Positions 21,501-29,259 of a stretch of 64,000 bases of DNA are shown here, one piece after another. Source of the stretch: Membranihabitans marinus (GTDB lineage Bacteria > Bacteroidota > Bacteroidia > Chitinophagales > Saprospiraceae); NCBI RefSeq assembly GCF_019802045.1, contig NZ_JAHVHU010000002.1, positions 310,001 to 374,000 on the forward strand. Reading direction: 5' to 3'. Under the pieces are notes generated by a model. It did no database searches. It saw only the letters and a list, made by a program, of their open reading frames with translations, and was not told where the DNA came from. The stretch's first letter is position 1. Each line of letters starts with the position of its first letter. The position numbers were made by a program, and so were the translations under genes.

Positions 21501-22388
21501 CGCAAAGTGGTTCTGAATCCGAGCCGGGTGTTTGCGAACAATACGAGCTGGCGGTTCTATGATACGGCGACGGGTCAGGAAGTGTTTGATCTGGAGGATG
21601 TATCGGAAGACCATCATGTGGAGTTCACGGGCGTGAAGATCGGTGATGTGAATCTGAGCTTGTCCCGACAGAATGTTGGGAGCGATCCGGCGAGCCCCGA
21701 TAGTTATCGGGGTCGAAGCAAGAAGGGTCAATTGCATCTGAATGTGGCGGACAAAGTGTTGAAAGGCGGTGAAGTGTACCGGATTGAAGTTCGATCGGAT
21801 AACTTTGAAGCGATCCGGGGCATGCAGTACACGCTGGACTATGCGGATGCGTATGTGTCGGTGGAATCGATGGAGTCGGGTGTGCTGAATATCACGGGGG
21901 ACAACTACCTGAAGTATGCGCCGGGCGTGGTCACCGCCAGCTGGAATGCTGCAGAAGGTGTGAGTGCTGCGGCCGATGAAGTGTTGTTCACAATTGTGGT
22001 TAAAGCGAAGAGTGCTGCTCATTTGCGAGATGTATTGAGTGTATCGAACCGGGTGACGGCTACAGAGGCCTATACCAGTGCTGGTGAATACAAGGATATA
22101 GGACTCCACTTCAATGGAACAGACGCAGGGTTTGCGTTGTACCAGAATACACCGAATCCATACACCGGGGAGACGGTGATTGGATTTAAGTTGCCCGAGG
22201 CCACATCGGCTGTCATGACGATCTATGATGTGAATGGTCGTTTGATTAAGCGCATGGCGGGCGATTATGAGGCCGGTTACCATGAAGTCCGGGTGACGTC
22301 CATGGAGCTGGGTGTAACGGGAGTGTTGTACTATCAGTTGGATACGGATAAATATACCGCGACGAAGAAGATGGTCTTAATCAAGTGA
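15510..22388 (+). CDS. Large T9SS-secreted protein with parallel beta-helix and the shared Cys-rich/dockerin/cohesin-like C-terminus
   Basis: A 2292-residue paralog of the upstream giant protein. The hydrophobic export signal is either the very N-terminus or, more typically, starts at the internal Met codon at 15570 and ends in NVSFS|Q. About 128-518 is a right-handed parallel beta-helix: it opens with YVDSSATSGNNDGTSW, has rung repeats such as FTNCVFSGNTA, and ends in the SPAIDMGDSG pattern seen in choice-of-anchor Q-type proteins. About 520-880 holds Ig/HYR-like segments. From 911 onward it is near-identical to residues 3124-4504 of the upstream protein: Cys-rich module, dockerin-like (about 1954-2007), cohesin-like (about 2073-2173), T9SS type A sorting domain (2207-2292). 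The shared tail implies the same secretion route and perhaps a common scaffold. The function is not known. Confidence 0.9.
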   Translation: MRNVFYIRIFISMVLTIWSPMKLALPSQYTYKDCVAVLLMVFLLPNVSFSQSFPFELPELPAGKKITIYYNVVVNDPLDPRTTSVIGEHDTVFYAPGRFLLSDDPDTGAELDITLTPAAQFACNSYSGIVYVDSSATSGNNDGTSWTDAFTDLQDALLARVICPGDVDSIFVAEGTYYPTPDPMNQDSSFNIPDGVVVLGGFPSGGGIIDERNWDCNATILSGDIDKDNELTGNSLHVVQTENVSSATVVDGFVITGGNATGGSLPDQAGGGWYNDGSGSGNISNPTIINCAFIENSTSDFGGAMFNNGLSGESSPILINCVFSGNTSLVSGGAIFNQSVFGVSSPEFTNCVFSGNTAVNGGALFNNGAAGVSSPEFTNCVFSGNTADDGEAIYNLGSGGTSAPSIVNSIFNSNSASNDPVFYNEDASPSIQYSLFDVDFITVNHNNSVMDNGNNKFSMDPLFMHAPPASAAPTTAGNFRLMSGSPAIDMGDSGANSQSEDLDGMSRVYSGIIDMGAYEWREYCRQDTVYLDENGEGLITLMNLDLVGELPEPTGCELDTIIDAPAMVGCGDTAVLYTLYLIRNSSSSTPDTLIQCTDTIWVRDTLAPVFDMINMDLTVNEDCMAVMPDLSPYVSDNCALDTVIQSPEVGEPLGVPGSMVMVTLYARDSSGNEDSIMFDFEVIEVAPTVTLNCRGIISPAIHSDGTISVLVVEIAPNATCLDVHDVQVLNEWNNVIWSAENLRNNDFILDGFNLCSYLGKTLDVVITNGLGTCTTVLDLNKNGNLVMTSALQPGIDPAIAEGKINVYCGKVPDPSKYQPTAINPCTGQSFKPQVQPDWVMIEPYTCDTESDTAEVIFRTWEVFDKDGNLATLTDTIVVFRLPKLTPDAFIGTAEDSFYCELVAVPNDGGVLKRYASWKQPVGLHDYELPYAKLRGVTYELPLTVITAELEHASDEGLLDEYLGCVILRQSDGSEVTIGDLVKGLYMDNLLAGMSPAQRGYGFLQSIIDGNETPETVSTGMGSFTFYPYLLLQSGDQVLSEDGGFEQVDADWFYSGHGNSPYWFSGGWPSIYGNGDCVSYCDVGVGPQDAWGGCILIQVPSLSSEGFSTSECDTICLPSAGHEVNLTAGGIHCGIAIERDVTAGWQGDCPQTRGVDTKITQTCWAETPNFCAGDGTADELDLVASYDSTSKRIEIALSQWQTLIDTLGPIFEFCYPEGWDQTGVQASIRNGEQYGEALSWERSNPTRYRVGESNCEAEVYVPAVELIDNCSGIHSVKAMMDVRGGTRAVELELTSTRTKVLANGDTCTIYTYSHATDPIRIPFTECEGVLNEVRYEAADNCWNQSRWTKFIEITDDVPPTVVVNRNLNVTLTNKIAWARATSFDEGSWDNCAIGLRLGRRTDWSSDAAMVNLCDGNRPHAPYDNWIDLLDDLGVDRTQATTAVTGGQVSMAAFNAKYNVNDLSTILNDGAVERYYYKQIEWLWEDEEFCGEKVVHGWLYSIAAYIAENCSAEDEHGNALRVSDLEAIFDRLTGTPGYGQEMVYLGGGWTKEVPFKCGDACEEVPVELLVMDQCCNFGIGRTGVQVDDESAVKLVKRLPDLTVSCEAYNGFYKDIVAQAAALGEQGSSVDEGGAFAALDSVFGRYIPTWVDDQNRPTDIDGNLLPNSALYFDYHSISCGEKSETEKVAVEGHDGQIDWVNQVTQTTYLDTTDLTGMNGVVQINCAADLIQDVWVDLDECGQGTLTRRFFITGGCGTGTPELVLEQVIRIESACGLRASMFDLPEDMGTKDDPICLPESLTKEYLPDTIGAAAVKSHLDDALCASIAIGKTVKAYDVETSHGLSLQKYLITWSMVDWCADHTSSTRELTHVQTVIATIDPSCEVDGGSGSGDVSLITGHIMTELNSPVKGIDVKAVLGSGSPLEVSTSEDGSFSLTVDQGSSVSIVPYKNTDFSAGVSTADLIDMQRHILQKKRLDSKYQRIAADVNGNGLIDGLDLLELRKVVLNPSRVFANNTSWRFYDTATGQEVFDLEDVSEDHHVEFTGVKIGDVNLSLSRQNVGSDPASPDSYRGRSKKGQLHLNVADKVLKGGEVYRIEVRSDNFEAIRGMQYTLDYADAYVSVESMESGVLNITGDNYLKYAPGVVTASWNAAEGVSAAADEVLFTIVVKAKSAAHLRDVLSVSNRVTATEAYTSAGEYKDIGLHFNGTDAGFALYQNTPNPYTGETVIGFKLPEATSAVMTIYDVNGRLIKRMAGDYEAGYHEVRVTSMELGVTGVLYYQLDTDKYTATKKMVLIK
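16533..16706 (+). repeat. 87-bp direct repeat encoding beta-helix rungs
   Basis: Two adjacent 87-base units (16533-16619 and 16620-16706) share long near-identical stretches that encode GVSSPEFTNCVFSGNTA. Each unit is 29 codons, one or more turns of the beta-helix. Confidence 0.7.
18764..18782 (+). repeat. Perfect hairpin inside coding sequence (variable site, gene 2)
   Basis: TCCCCAAG, ATG, CTTGGGGA: a perfect eight-pair stem with a three-base loop, encoding GPQDAWGG. It occupies the same place as the unrelated hairpin at 11637-11655 in the paralog. Confidence 0.7.
21009..21036 (+). repeat. Perfect 28-bp palindrome inserted in frame in coding sequence
   Basis: GTAGAGACAAGCCA is followed directly by its exact reverse complement. 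The insert encodes DVETSHGLSLQ. The paralogous gene lacks the palindrome at the corresponding site (about 13850-13880) and has nine fewer bases. The same family of palindrome occurs next to the RAYT gene at 49297-49322. Confidence 0.85.
21695..21712 (+). repeat. Perfect CCCCGATA-type palindrome inside coding sequence, copy in gene 2
   Basis: CCCCGATA, GT, TATCGGGG: a perfect eight-pair stem, encoding part of SPDSYRGRS just before the cohesin-like segment. The copy in gene 1 is at 14533-14550. Confidence 0.7.
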
Positions 22389-22482
22389 TCGTTGACGATG
22401 GACTATTGAAAATGAAATGGCTTGTAGGGATGCGATGGAGTTTGAAACTTGCTCCGGCAGGATCCCTCCGGGAGTGGTAAGG

Positions 22483-22520
22483 CTTGTATACAGGCCTTGT
22501 ATCTTGTATCTTGTACCTTG
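22483..22520. repeat. Word-like imperfect repeat tract (CTTGTATC)
   Basis: Between giant gene 2 and the next gene, the words CTTGTATA, CTTGTATC, CTTGTATC and CTTGTACC follow each other within 38 bases. It is one of several such tracts in intergenic gaps of this window. Confidence 0.6.
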
Positions 22521-22607
22521 AAAGAGGTAGGGTGCATTAAAAAGGGGTGTCAGACAATGAAGACTGACCTAAAGAAAAAGAATATAAAGATAGATATAAT
22601 AAAAAAT

Positions 22608-25600
22608 ATGAAGAAACAGATTACATATATTCAGACTGTGGCATTACGAAGTATGTTATTATTTTACTTCTTGATGCTTTCAGTGGTTGCTGTTCGATCT
22701 CAAAATGTGATTTTTACCAAGGAATTTCTTGGATCGGGCGTAGTCGGAGGTACGGTTGAATTGAAATTTACCATCACAAACAATGAGTCTAGCCCCATCA
22801 CCGGACTCACATTTACAGATGATCTTAATGCGGTACTAACCGGCTTAGAAACTAGTGGGTTACCTTTGGGAAATATATGTAGATCTGGTTCAAATATATC
22901 AGGAACATCTTTTTTAACATTTACGGGTGGGGGTGTACCTGGAGGAAGCAGTTGTGATTTTACGATTACCTTACAGATTCCCTCTGGCGCAGTGCCGGGA
23001 ACCTATACGAATACGACCAGTCAGCTTACAGGAAGCTTAGGTGGAAATCCATTTTCCATAAACGGGGCATCGGGGGATCTCGTTATTGAAGGGGGCCCCA
23101 CTTTTACCAAAAGCTTTTCACCTTCTTCTATACCGTTAGGAGGCTCAAGTACACTTCATTTTATGATTGATAATTCCGCAAATACGTCAGCGGCGACTGG
23201 TCTGGATTTTACTGATAATTTGCCAGCCGGTATCATGATTTCAAATCCTGCTCTTGCTTCAACAACCTGCACGGGTGGAGTTCTGACTGCGCTGGCAGGC
23301 ACTGGAAATATTTCGTATACTGGAGGCACTGTTGCAGCGGGTGCTACTTGTGTCGTTTCGGTTGGGATTACTAGCACAGCGTATGGGACACATCAGAACA
23401 CCACCGGGAATTTAACAAGCAGCTTGGGAAGCAGTGGGACAGCAACCCATACGATAACCGTTGCTCCTTCTCAGCCTGAATTTGACATGGAGTTTGTTCC
23501 TGGTCAAATAAAGAAAGACAGTATTAGCACTCTAACCTATACGATTAGCAATCCGAATGGAACGATTGACTTTAATTCCTTGGGATTTGTCGATGATCTG
23601 CCTGCAGGATTGAGGATAGCTGCTGTTCCTAATGTCATTACATCATGTGCTGGAGCCATGGTGACAGCCCCAGCGGGTGGAACTTCAATTGTATTTTCCA
23701 ACGGTGCTTTAAATGCTATGGACATATGCACGGTTCAAGTTGATGTTACTAGTAGAGTTTCAGGATTTTTTCAGAATGAGGCAGAATTAAATGCCGGGAG
23801 AGATCCAATTCGAACGGTGGCCGGTTTGGGGGTAGATCCTGAACTAGACATTACCCTCTCAGATTCCATTAGTTACGATCCCAGTATGGATCAGGTCGCG
23901 AATCCAAACGACTCAATCCGATATACATTGAAAATTAAAAACATTGGAGACACCAGTGTATATAATCTGAGCATTGGTCGGGGATCGGATCCTAATATTA
24001 CTTTAGATCCGTCGACTATCCAGGCGACGCCGGTGGCGATTAACGATACGTTTGAGTTGATGGGGGCTCCCATGACTGTGCCGGCGGGGAATGGTTTGTT
24101 AGCCAATGATTTCGATATCAATGATCCCTTACCAAGTCCGCCGTTTAATACTAACCTGTTGGTTCTATCTGTAGAGGGTGGGGCACCAGGCAGTCCACAG
24201 GTCACGGCAAGTGGGGGTGCAGTTACTGTGAACACAGATGGTTCGTTTACCTACGATTCTACGGGTGTCGCTACAGCTATTGCAGATTCATTTTTTTATA
24301 AAATAATAGATTCGGAAGGATTTCAAGACAGTGCCCGGGTGCTTATTTCCTGGACCAGACCACCTGCAGCACAGAATGATGACCTCGCTTCCCAGATCAA
24401 CTTAGTTCATAATTTCGGACCCGGAGCATTGTATTATGATAATGGGTATGGAACTGATGACCTGGGAATACCCGAAGGTGAGATTATTAGTTTTGGAGGC
24501 GGCGATGCCGGAGGAACAGTGACCATGAATGCAGCGGGCAACACGATCACTTTTGCGGGCGGAATGCTTACAGTTGAGGCCGACGGGAATTTGATATTGA
24601 CCAATGCCACTGTGCCCGGTGTGTTTACCTTTATGTACCGGATTCAAAACTCACTCGGGTTTTCGGATGCCACGGTAACATTGACTATCCATGAACCACC
24701 TTCGGCACAACCCGATTCATATACCTTTCTATATTCATCGGATCAAAATATAAACACGGGTTCAGGCCTATTTGTTGACAACGGTTCCGGAGCGGACGAT
24801 TTGGGGTTCCAGGCCGCCACATTGACCACTTTTGGTGGTGGAATTTTAGGCGGAACTTCTTACGATCATCCGGCCGGAACATCCGTAGCATTGGCGGGCG
24901 GAACCCTGACGGTCAACGTCGATGGAAGCTGGTCTTTGACCGGGCAACCGTTTACCCCGGGCACTTATACCTTTGACTATCGGATCGAAAACGCAGTCGG
25001 TGCTTCCAATGCTACGGTAACCTTCATCATTCAGGATCCTCCCATGGCTCAGGATGATGATTTGATGGCCCTTGTGAATACCGTGAATAATTATCCCGCT
25101 GATACGCTTTATATGGATAATGGGTTCGGAGTAGATCATTTGGGTTCACCGGCAGCCTCAATAGTACGATTTGGAGGCGGTAGTCTGGGTGGTTCTGTGA
25201 CTGACAATGTCGCCGGAAGTGCTGTAGCTTTTGCGGGCGGTATGCTTACGGTTAATGCCGATGGTAGTTTGAGCGTTAGTAACCCTTCCATGCACGGTAT
25301 ATTTACTTTTGAGTACCGGATTCAAAATTCATCCGGGTTTTCGGATGCTACCGTGACGGTCACCATCAATGAACCACCGGTAGCTCAGCGTGATACCTAT
25401 GAATTCCTATTTGATGTGGACCAAAATGAAATTACCGGTACAGGATTGTTTGTAGATCATGGTTCCGGAGCAGATAATTTAGGATATCCGACAGCCACTT
25501 TGACCACTTTTGGTGGCGGAAGTCTTGGCGGAGCAGTTACTGATCATGCTGCCGGTGTATCCGTAGCCTTAGCGGACGGAACACTGACAGTCCATGCGGA

Positions 25601-28583
25601 CGGCGGTTGGTCTTTGACCGGCCAACCTTTTACAAAGGACACTTTTTCTTTTGATTATCGCTTAGAAAGTAGCTCAGGTGCTTCGGATGCCACTGTTATC
25701 CTGATCATAAAAGATGATCCGCCTGTGGCTCAGCCGGACACCTATACTGCAACTGGAAATATTTCCATTAACACGACCACAATGGCTGGTCAGAGTGTAT
25801 TAGTGAATGATGCTGGAAATGGATTATTCGTCTCAGCGGTCCAGGGAGCTATGGCGAATGTGAACATTGCTACAGCGACCACCCAGGGAGGTTCCGTAGT
25901 GGTTCAGGTCAATGGCGAGTTTAGTTATACCCCACCAACGGGGTTTACCGGATCCGATACATTTACATACACGGCAGGCAACAGTTCTGGTCAATCTTCT
26001 CCAGTATTGGTAACCATCACAGTTTCGGATTTGATTTACTTCATGGATGATGCTGCCTCACCAGGTGGGGACGGGTCCTTGACCAAACCTTATAAGACGA
26101 TAGCGGAATATAATGGAGCACCACCTCCACCCAATTCCCATTTATTTATTGCAGACAATGGCAATTCATATTCTGGAGATCTAACATTGGTTGCGGGACA
26201 GACCGTCATCGGGGAAGGAAGTATGGGTGCTTTGTTTGGAGTGGGATCCCTGACCGGAATCACATTGGCAGCACTTAGTAATTCGGTGCCATACAGCACC
26301 ACAGGGAACGTTAGTGACTGGGCTCAATTCGTTAATCCTTCGGGCAATGCGGTCACCTTAAATTCCGACAATAGAATAACGGGCTTATCAATAGGAAATC
26401 GAACAATCTATGCCTTTACCGACAACGGAGCATCGGTGGGAACGCTCTTTCTCAAAGAAACCGAAATTACTGGCACGGGTGGTGGCTTAAAGATAGAAAA
26501 CGGTGGTACACTGGATGTTGATCTGACTGATCTGACGACGTCCGGTGGAGCCTACGGCCTGTGGCTGAAAAGCACCTCTGGAACTGTGGCGGTGTCGGGA
26601 GGTATGATAACCAACCCCACTACTTCAGCCATCACCATAGACGGTGGAAGCGTGAATACCACCTTTACCCTAAGCAGTATTTCCCAGTCGTCTAATACGA
26701 ATACCGTATCCGTGTTGGGTGGTCATACCGGGATCTTGACTTATTCCGGGACTGTAAATGCCACAAATGGAAATGGTCTCCAATTTGATAATGCAGATGG
26801 ACAGTACAATTTCAATAACACGGTCATACTCAATGGCGGGGATGCCGGTATCGATATTGTCAACGACTCAGGTGGTTCGTTTACCTTTTCCAATACCACC
26901 ATCACCAATCCGACCGGTACAGCCTTTAATGTGAATGGCAGTAGTGCAAATGTCTCCTATCTGGGTGGAGCGATGACTCAGAATTCTACCGCTTCAGGGG
27001 TAGTGATCAATACAAATACTTCAATAGTCCGAATTGGTGCACAACTGGATCTAAATACAGCTACTAATCCGGCCATTAGGTCCTCTGGAGGAGGGGCCGT
27101 AGAGATCACGAATGCCAACAACACCATATCCACGACCACAGTTGCGGCCGTGACCATTGACGGCACCACAATTGCAGCATCCGGAGTTACGCTTAAAAGT
27201 GTATCATCCGATGGAGCCCCAAGAGCCATCTATCTCAACAATGCCGGGCCTGCTTCCGGTGGATTCTTTACCGTGACAGGCACCGGATCCACGGACGGTA
27301 GCGGTGGAACCATACAAAATATCACGAATCGAGGTGTAGAGATCGTCAATACGAATCAGGTGACGTTGAAAAATATGGATTTCAGCAATGTAGGAACGAT
27401 AAATGGAGCTGGTCCTTGCCATAGTCTGGACAATGTCGGTTGCCATGCCGGCATCTATGGCTCTCAGTCGAACGATATTGTGCTGGACAACTTGTCCCTC
27501 AACGGTGGCGCTCAGATCGGGATCAATGGAAAGAATATCAATAATTTTACACTAACCAATAGCGTGGTACAGGGATTTGGTGATCAAGTCAATGAACACG
27601 GGGTCTATATGCGGGAACTGACCGGGAATGCTACGATCAACAATAGTACCATCAAAGCCTCATCTGAGCGGAATGTACTGATCGAAACGTCCAGCGGTTC
27701 GCTGAATTTTGTGAGTAATGGTGCTACTTACTCAGAATCCAGTCTGACTTTGGGTGCGGACGGTCTGGAATTTGGTCTCAAGGGTACAACAACAGCCACC
27801 ATAGATATTGACAATTGCAACTTCCTGAAAAACCGGACCAATGGTCTTCAGGTTCAGGCGGAAGGCAGTGCTAATGTCACACAGTGTGATGTTACAAACA
27901 GTACCTTCGATCCCATGGGTGGCCCTGGTATCGGTGTAAATCTCGCTTCAGCAAACAACGGGCAAATTCGATTTAATGTGATCGGCAATCCTAAAATATA
28001 TGGCAATAAAAATTCGGCTGTCAATATTACTTCGTTTGACAATGGACAGTTGGAAGGACGCGTTAAGGACAATCCAGATATACAGGTTGGTGGAGCAGGA
28101 ACATCGGGCCATGGAATCGGAATCACTATAAACGACCAGTCCCGGGGTATCATTGAGATTGAAAATAATACCATAGGTGGTATCGGAAATGATATTGGAA
28201 TAAATGCAGTAGCCCGCTCGCGAGCTACCGGGATGGGAGCCTGTGGATTGGCTTGCACAGACGGTAGATTGGAGGCGACGATTACCAACAATGTGGTGTC
28301 AGTTGCAGATCCGGTCTTAAGTCTTGGTATTCGTACGCAAGCCCAGGAAGAGAATACGGTTTGTGCCGATGTGAAAAATAACCTTGTGAATTCCACAGGC
28401 ACGGCTTTTAGAACACGAACCAACGACGCCAATGCTACCTTGCTACTTGAGGGGTTCAATACCAGTCCTACTGTGACGTGGGTTGCAAATGGTAATAATA
28501 GTGTCGGAACAGTTAGTGAGAGCCACATTGTGGGGACAGTGACTGGAGCCAGCTGTATTTTACCTTCTAATCCCATGCCGTAA
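22608..28583 (+). CDS. Large exported DUF11/Ig-like/beta-helix protein
   Basis: About 1991 residues if translation starts at the ATG at 22608, chosen because it gives a normal signal peptide (MKKQITYIQ..., hydrophobic core, cleavage near VAVRSQ). In-frame ATGs at 22557 and 22449 would put the signal far inside. Residues about 35-430 are DUF11-like repeats with the pattern TF(T/K)KSFSPSSI...F.I.N....A.TGLDFTD.LPAG. About 585-1037 is an A-B-A-B array of 112-115-residue Ig/cadherin-like repeats. About 1038-1140 is another Ig-like unit (VNGEFSYTPPTGFTGSDTFTY). About 1145-1985 is a long right-handed beta-helix. Unlike the two upstream genes it has no T9SS sorting domain and ends in CILPSNPMP. It directly precedes the tail-collar genes and may be a partner of theirs, which is an inference from position. 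Confidence 0.85.
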   Translation: MKKQITYIQTVALRSMLLFYFLMLSVVAVRSQNVIFTKEFLGSGVVGGTVELKFTITNNESSPITGLTFTDDLNAVLTGLETSGLPLGNICRSGSNISGTSFLTFTGGGVPGGSSCDFTITLQIPSGAVPGTYTNTTSQLTGSLGGNPFSINGASGDLVIEGGPTFTKSFSPSSIPLGGSSTLHFMIDNSANTSAATGLDFTDNLPAGIMISNPALASTTCTGGVLTALAGTGNISYTGGTVAAGATCVVSVGITSTAYGTHQNTTGNLTSSLGSSGTATHTITVAPSQPEFDMEFVPGQIKKDSISTLTYTISNPNGTIDFNSLGFVDDLPAGLRIAAVPNVITSCAGAMVTAPAGGTSIVFSNGALNAMDICTVQVDVTSRVSGFFQNEAELNAGRDPIRTVAGLGVDPELDITLSDSISYDPSMDQVANPNDSIRYTLKIKNIGDTSVYNLSIGRGSDPNITLDPSTIQATPVAINDTFELMGAPMTVPAGNGLLANDFDINDPLPSPPFNTNLLVLSVEGGAPGSPQVTASGGAVTVNTDGSFTYDSTGVATAIADSFFYKIIDSEGFQDSARVLISWTRPPAAQNDDLASQINLVHNFGPGALYYDNGYGTDDLGIPEGEIISFGGGDAGGTVTMNAAGNTITFAGGMLTVEADGNLILTNATVPGVFTFMYRIQNSLGFSDATVTLTIHEPPSAQPDSYTFLYSSDQNINTGSGLFVDNGSGADDLGFQAATLTTFGGGILGGTSYDHPAGTSVALAGGTLTVNVDGSWSLTGQPFTPGTYTFDYRIENAVGASNATVTFIIQDPPMAQDDDLMALVNTVNNYPADTLYMDNGFGVDHLGSPAASIVRFGGGSLGGSVTDNVAGSAVAFAGGMLTVNADGSLSVSNPSMHGIFTFEYRIQNSSGFSDATVTVTINEPPVAQRDTYEFLFDVDQNEITGTGLFVDHGSGADNLGYPTATLTTFGGGSLGGAVTDHAAGVSVALADGTLTVHADGGWSLTGQPFTKDTFSFDYRLESSSGASDATVILIIKDDPPVAQPDTYTATGNISINTTTMAGQSVLVNDAGNGLFVSAVQGAMANVNIATATTQGGSVVVQVNGEFSYTPPTGFTGSDTFTYTAGNSSGQSSPVLVTITVSDLIYFMDDAASPGGDGSLTKPYKTIAEYNGAPPPPNSHLFIADNGNSYSGDLTLVAGQTVIGEGSMGALFGVGSLTGITLAALSNSVPYSTTGNVSDWAQFVNPSGNAVTLNSDNRITGLSIGNRTIYAFTDNGASVGTLFLKETEITGTGGGLKIENGGTLDVDLTDLTTSGGAYGLWLKSTSGTVAVSGGMITNPTTSAITIDGGSVNTTFTLSSISQSSNTNTVSVLGGHTGILTYSGTVNATNGNGLQFDNADGQYNFNNTVILNGGDAGIDIVNDSGGSFTFSNTTITNPTGTAFNVNGSSANVSYLGGAMTQNSTASGVVINTNTSIVRIGAQLDLNTATNPAIRSSGGGAVEITNANNTISTTTVAAVTIDGTTIAASGVTLKSVSSDGAPRAIYLNNAGPASGGFFTVTGTGSTDGSGGTIQNITNRGVEIVNTNQVTLKNMDFSNVGTINGAGPCHSLDNVGCHAGIYGSQSNDIVLDNLSLNGGAQIGINGKNINNFTLTNSVVQGFGDQVNEHGVYMRELTGNATINNSTIKASSERNVLIETSSGSLNFVSNGATYSESSLTLGADGLEFGLKGTTTATIDIDNCNFLKNRTNGLQVQAEGSANVTQCDVTNSTFDPMGGPGIGVNLASANNGQIRFNVIGNPKIYGNKNSAVNITSFDNGQLEGRVKDNPDIQVGGAGTSGHGIGITINDQSRGIIEIENNTIGGIGNDIGINAVARSRATGMGACGLACTDGRLEATITNNVVSVADPVLSLGIRTQAQEENTVCADVKNNLVNSTGTAFRTRTNDANATLLLEGFNTSPTVTWVANGNNSVGTVSESHIVGTVTGASCILPSNPMP
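24360..25718 (+). repeat. A-B-A-B array of Ig/cadherin-like repeats
   Basis: Four units start at the Pro-Pro codons at 24360, 24696, 25038 and 25374, with the next unit at 25719. Spacings are 336, 342, 336 and 345 bases. Units 1 and 3 share the motif DNG.G.D.LG with RIQNS.GFSDATVT, and units 2 and 4 share LFVD.GSGAD.LG with SLTGQPFT. The duplicated unit is therefore a pair, about 678 bases. Confidence 0.8.
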
Positions 28584-28600
28584 CTAAATTTTGGCATGGG
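28572..28600 (+). terminator. Hairpin overlapping the stop codon
   Basis: CCCATGCC and GGCATGGG pair perfectly over eight positions around a 13-base loop that contains the TAA stop. No T-run follows, so it is a weak terminator candidate or an mRNA 3' end structure. Confidence 0.45.
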
Positions 28601-28709
28601 GAATGATTGATAATATCAATTTTAAAATATTTCGCATTGATTCTATGTACAGATAGATAATTATTTTTACATTTAATAAAGTAGTAATTGCTCTTTTAAA
28701 CTATAAAGT

Positions 28710-29228
28710 ATGGCCGAACCTTTTCTTGCTGAAATCAGAATAGTTGGATTTAATTTTCCACCTCGAGGATGGGCCTTTTGTGATGGTCAAATCCTGCCGA
28801 TTAATCAAAATCAATCTCTTTACTCCCTTTTAGGAGCTAATTATGGAGGTGATGGCCGGACCAGTTTTGCCCTGCCGGATCTAAGGGGTAGGGTCCCTAT
28901 TCACACAGGAAGGAGCAATGGAGGAGGTGATCGCCAGTTGGGGCAAAAATCCGGTGAAGAAACACATACCTTAACCGAGAATGAAATGCCTCAGCATACC
29001 CATCAATTGCGAGCTGTGAATGCAGAAAATAATACACCCCTGCCCAATGGCGATCATTTGTCTCAATCCACCCCCGCGGAATTTTATAATGCTCCTGCGA
29101 ATCTGGTCAATCTGGCCTCCAATACGGTAACTTTCGCAGGAGGGGGACAGGCACATGAAAATATGCAACCCTATTTGGTCGTCAACTTTTGCATAGCACT
29201 GCAAGGCTTGTTCCCATCACGAAATTGA
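28710..29228 (+). CDS. Phage tail collar domain (MdpB-like) protein 1
   Basis: A 172-residue protein of the tail-collar family, annotated elsewhere as microcystin-dependent protein or tail fibre protein. The N-terminal collar motif is clear: AEIRIVGFNFPPRGWAFCDG, QILPINQNQSLYSLLG, YGGDGRTSFALPDLRGR. The middle part has the TLTENEMPQHTH pattern, and the end MQPYLVVNFCIALQGLFPSR is typical. Together with the next two genes (spaced 31 and 42 bases) it forms a tandem set of three. In phages this fold sits on tail fibres. In bacteria that carry such triplets outside prophages the role is not known. No signal peptide is visible. Confidence 0.92.
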   Translation: MAEPFLAEIRIVGFNFPPRGWAFCDGQILPINQNQSLYSLLGANYGGDGRTSFALPDLRGRVPIHTGRSNGGGDRQLGQKSGEETHTLTENEMPQHTHQLRAVNAENNTPLPNGDHLSQSTPAEFYNAPANLVNLASNTVTFAGGGQAHENMQPYLVVNFCIALQGLFPSRN

Positions 29229-29259
29229 AAAATTACATTACTTAGATAAAAACGAAACT

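Larger units (their letters stand above)
18240..22388 (+). repeat. Paralogous C-terminal module, copy 2
   Basis: Partner of 11111-15256. In-frame indels relative to copy 1 include a nine-codon insertion near 18855-18881 (adds LPSAGHEVN) and a net nine-base gain at the 28-bp palindrome at 21009-21036. Confidence 0.85.
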
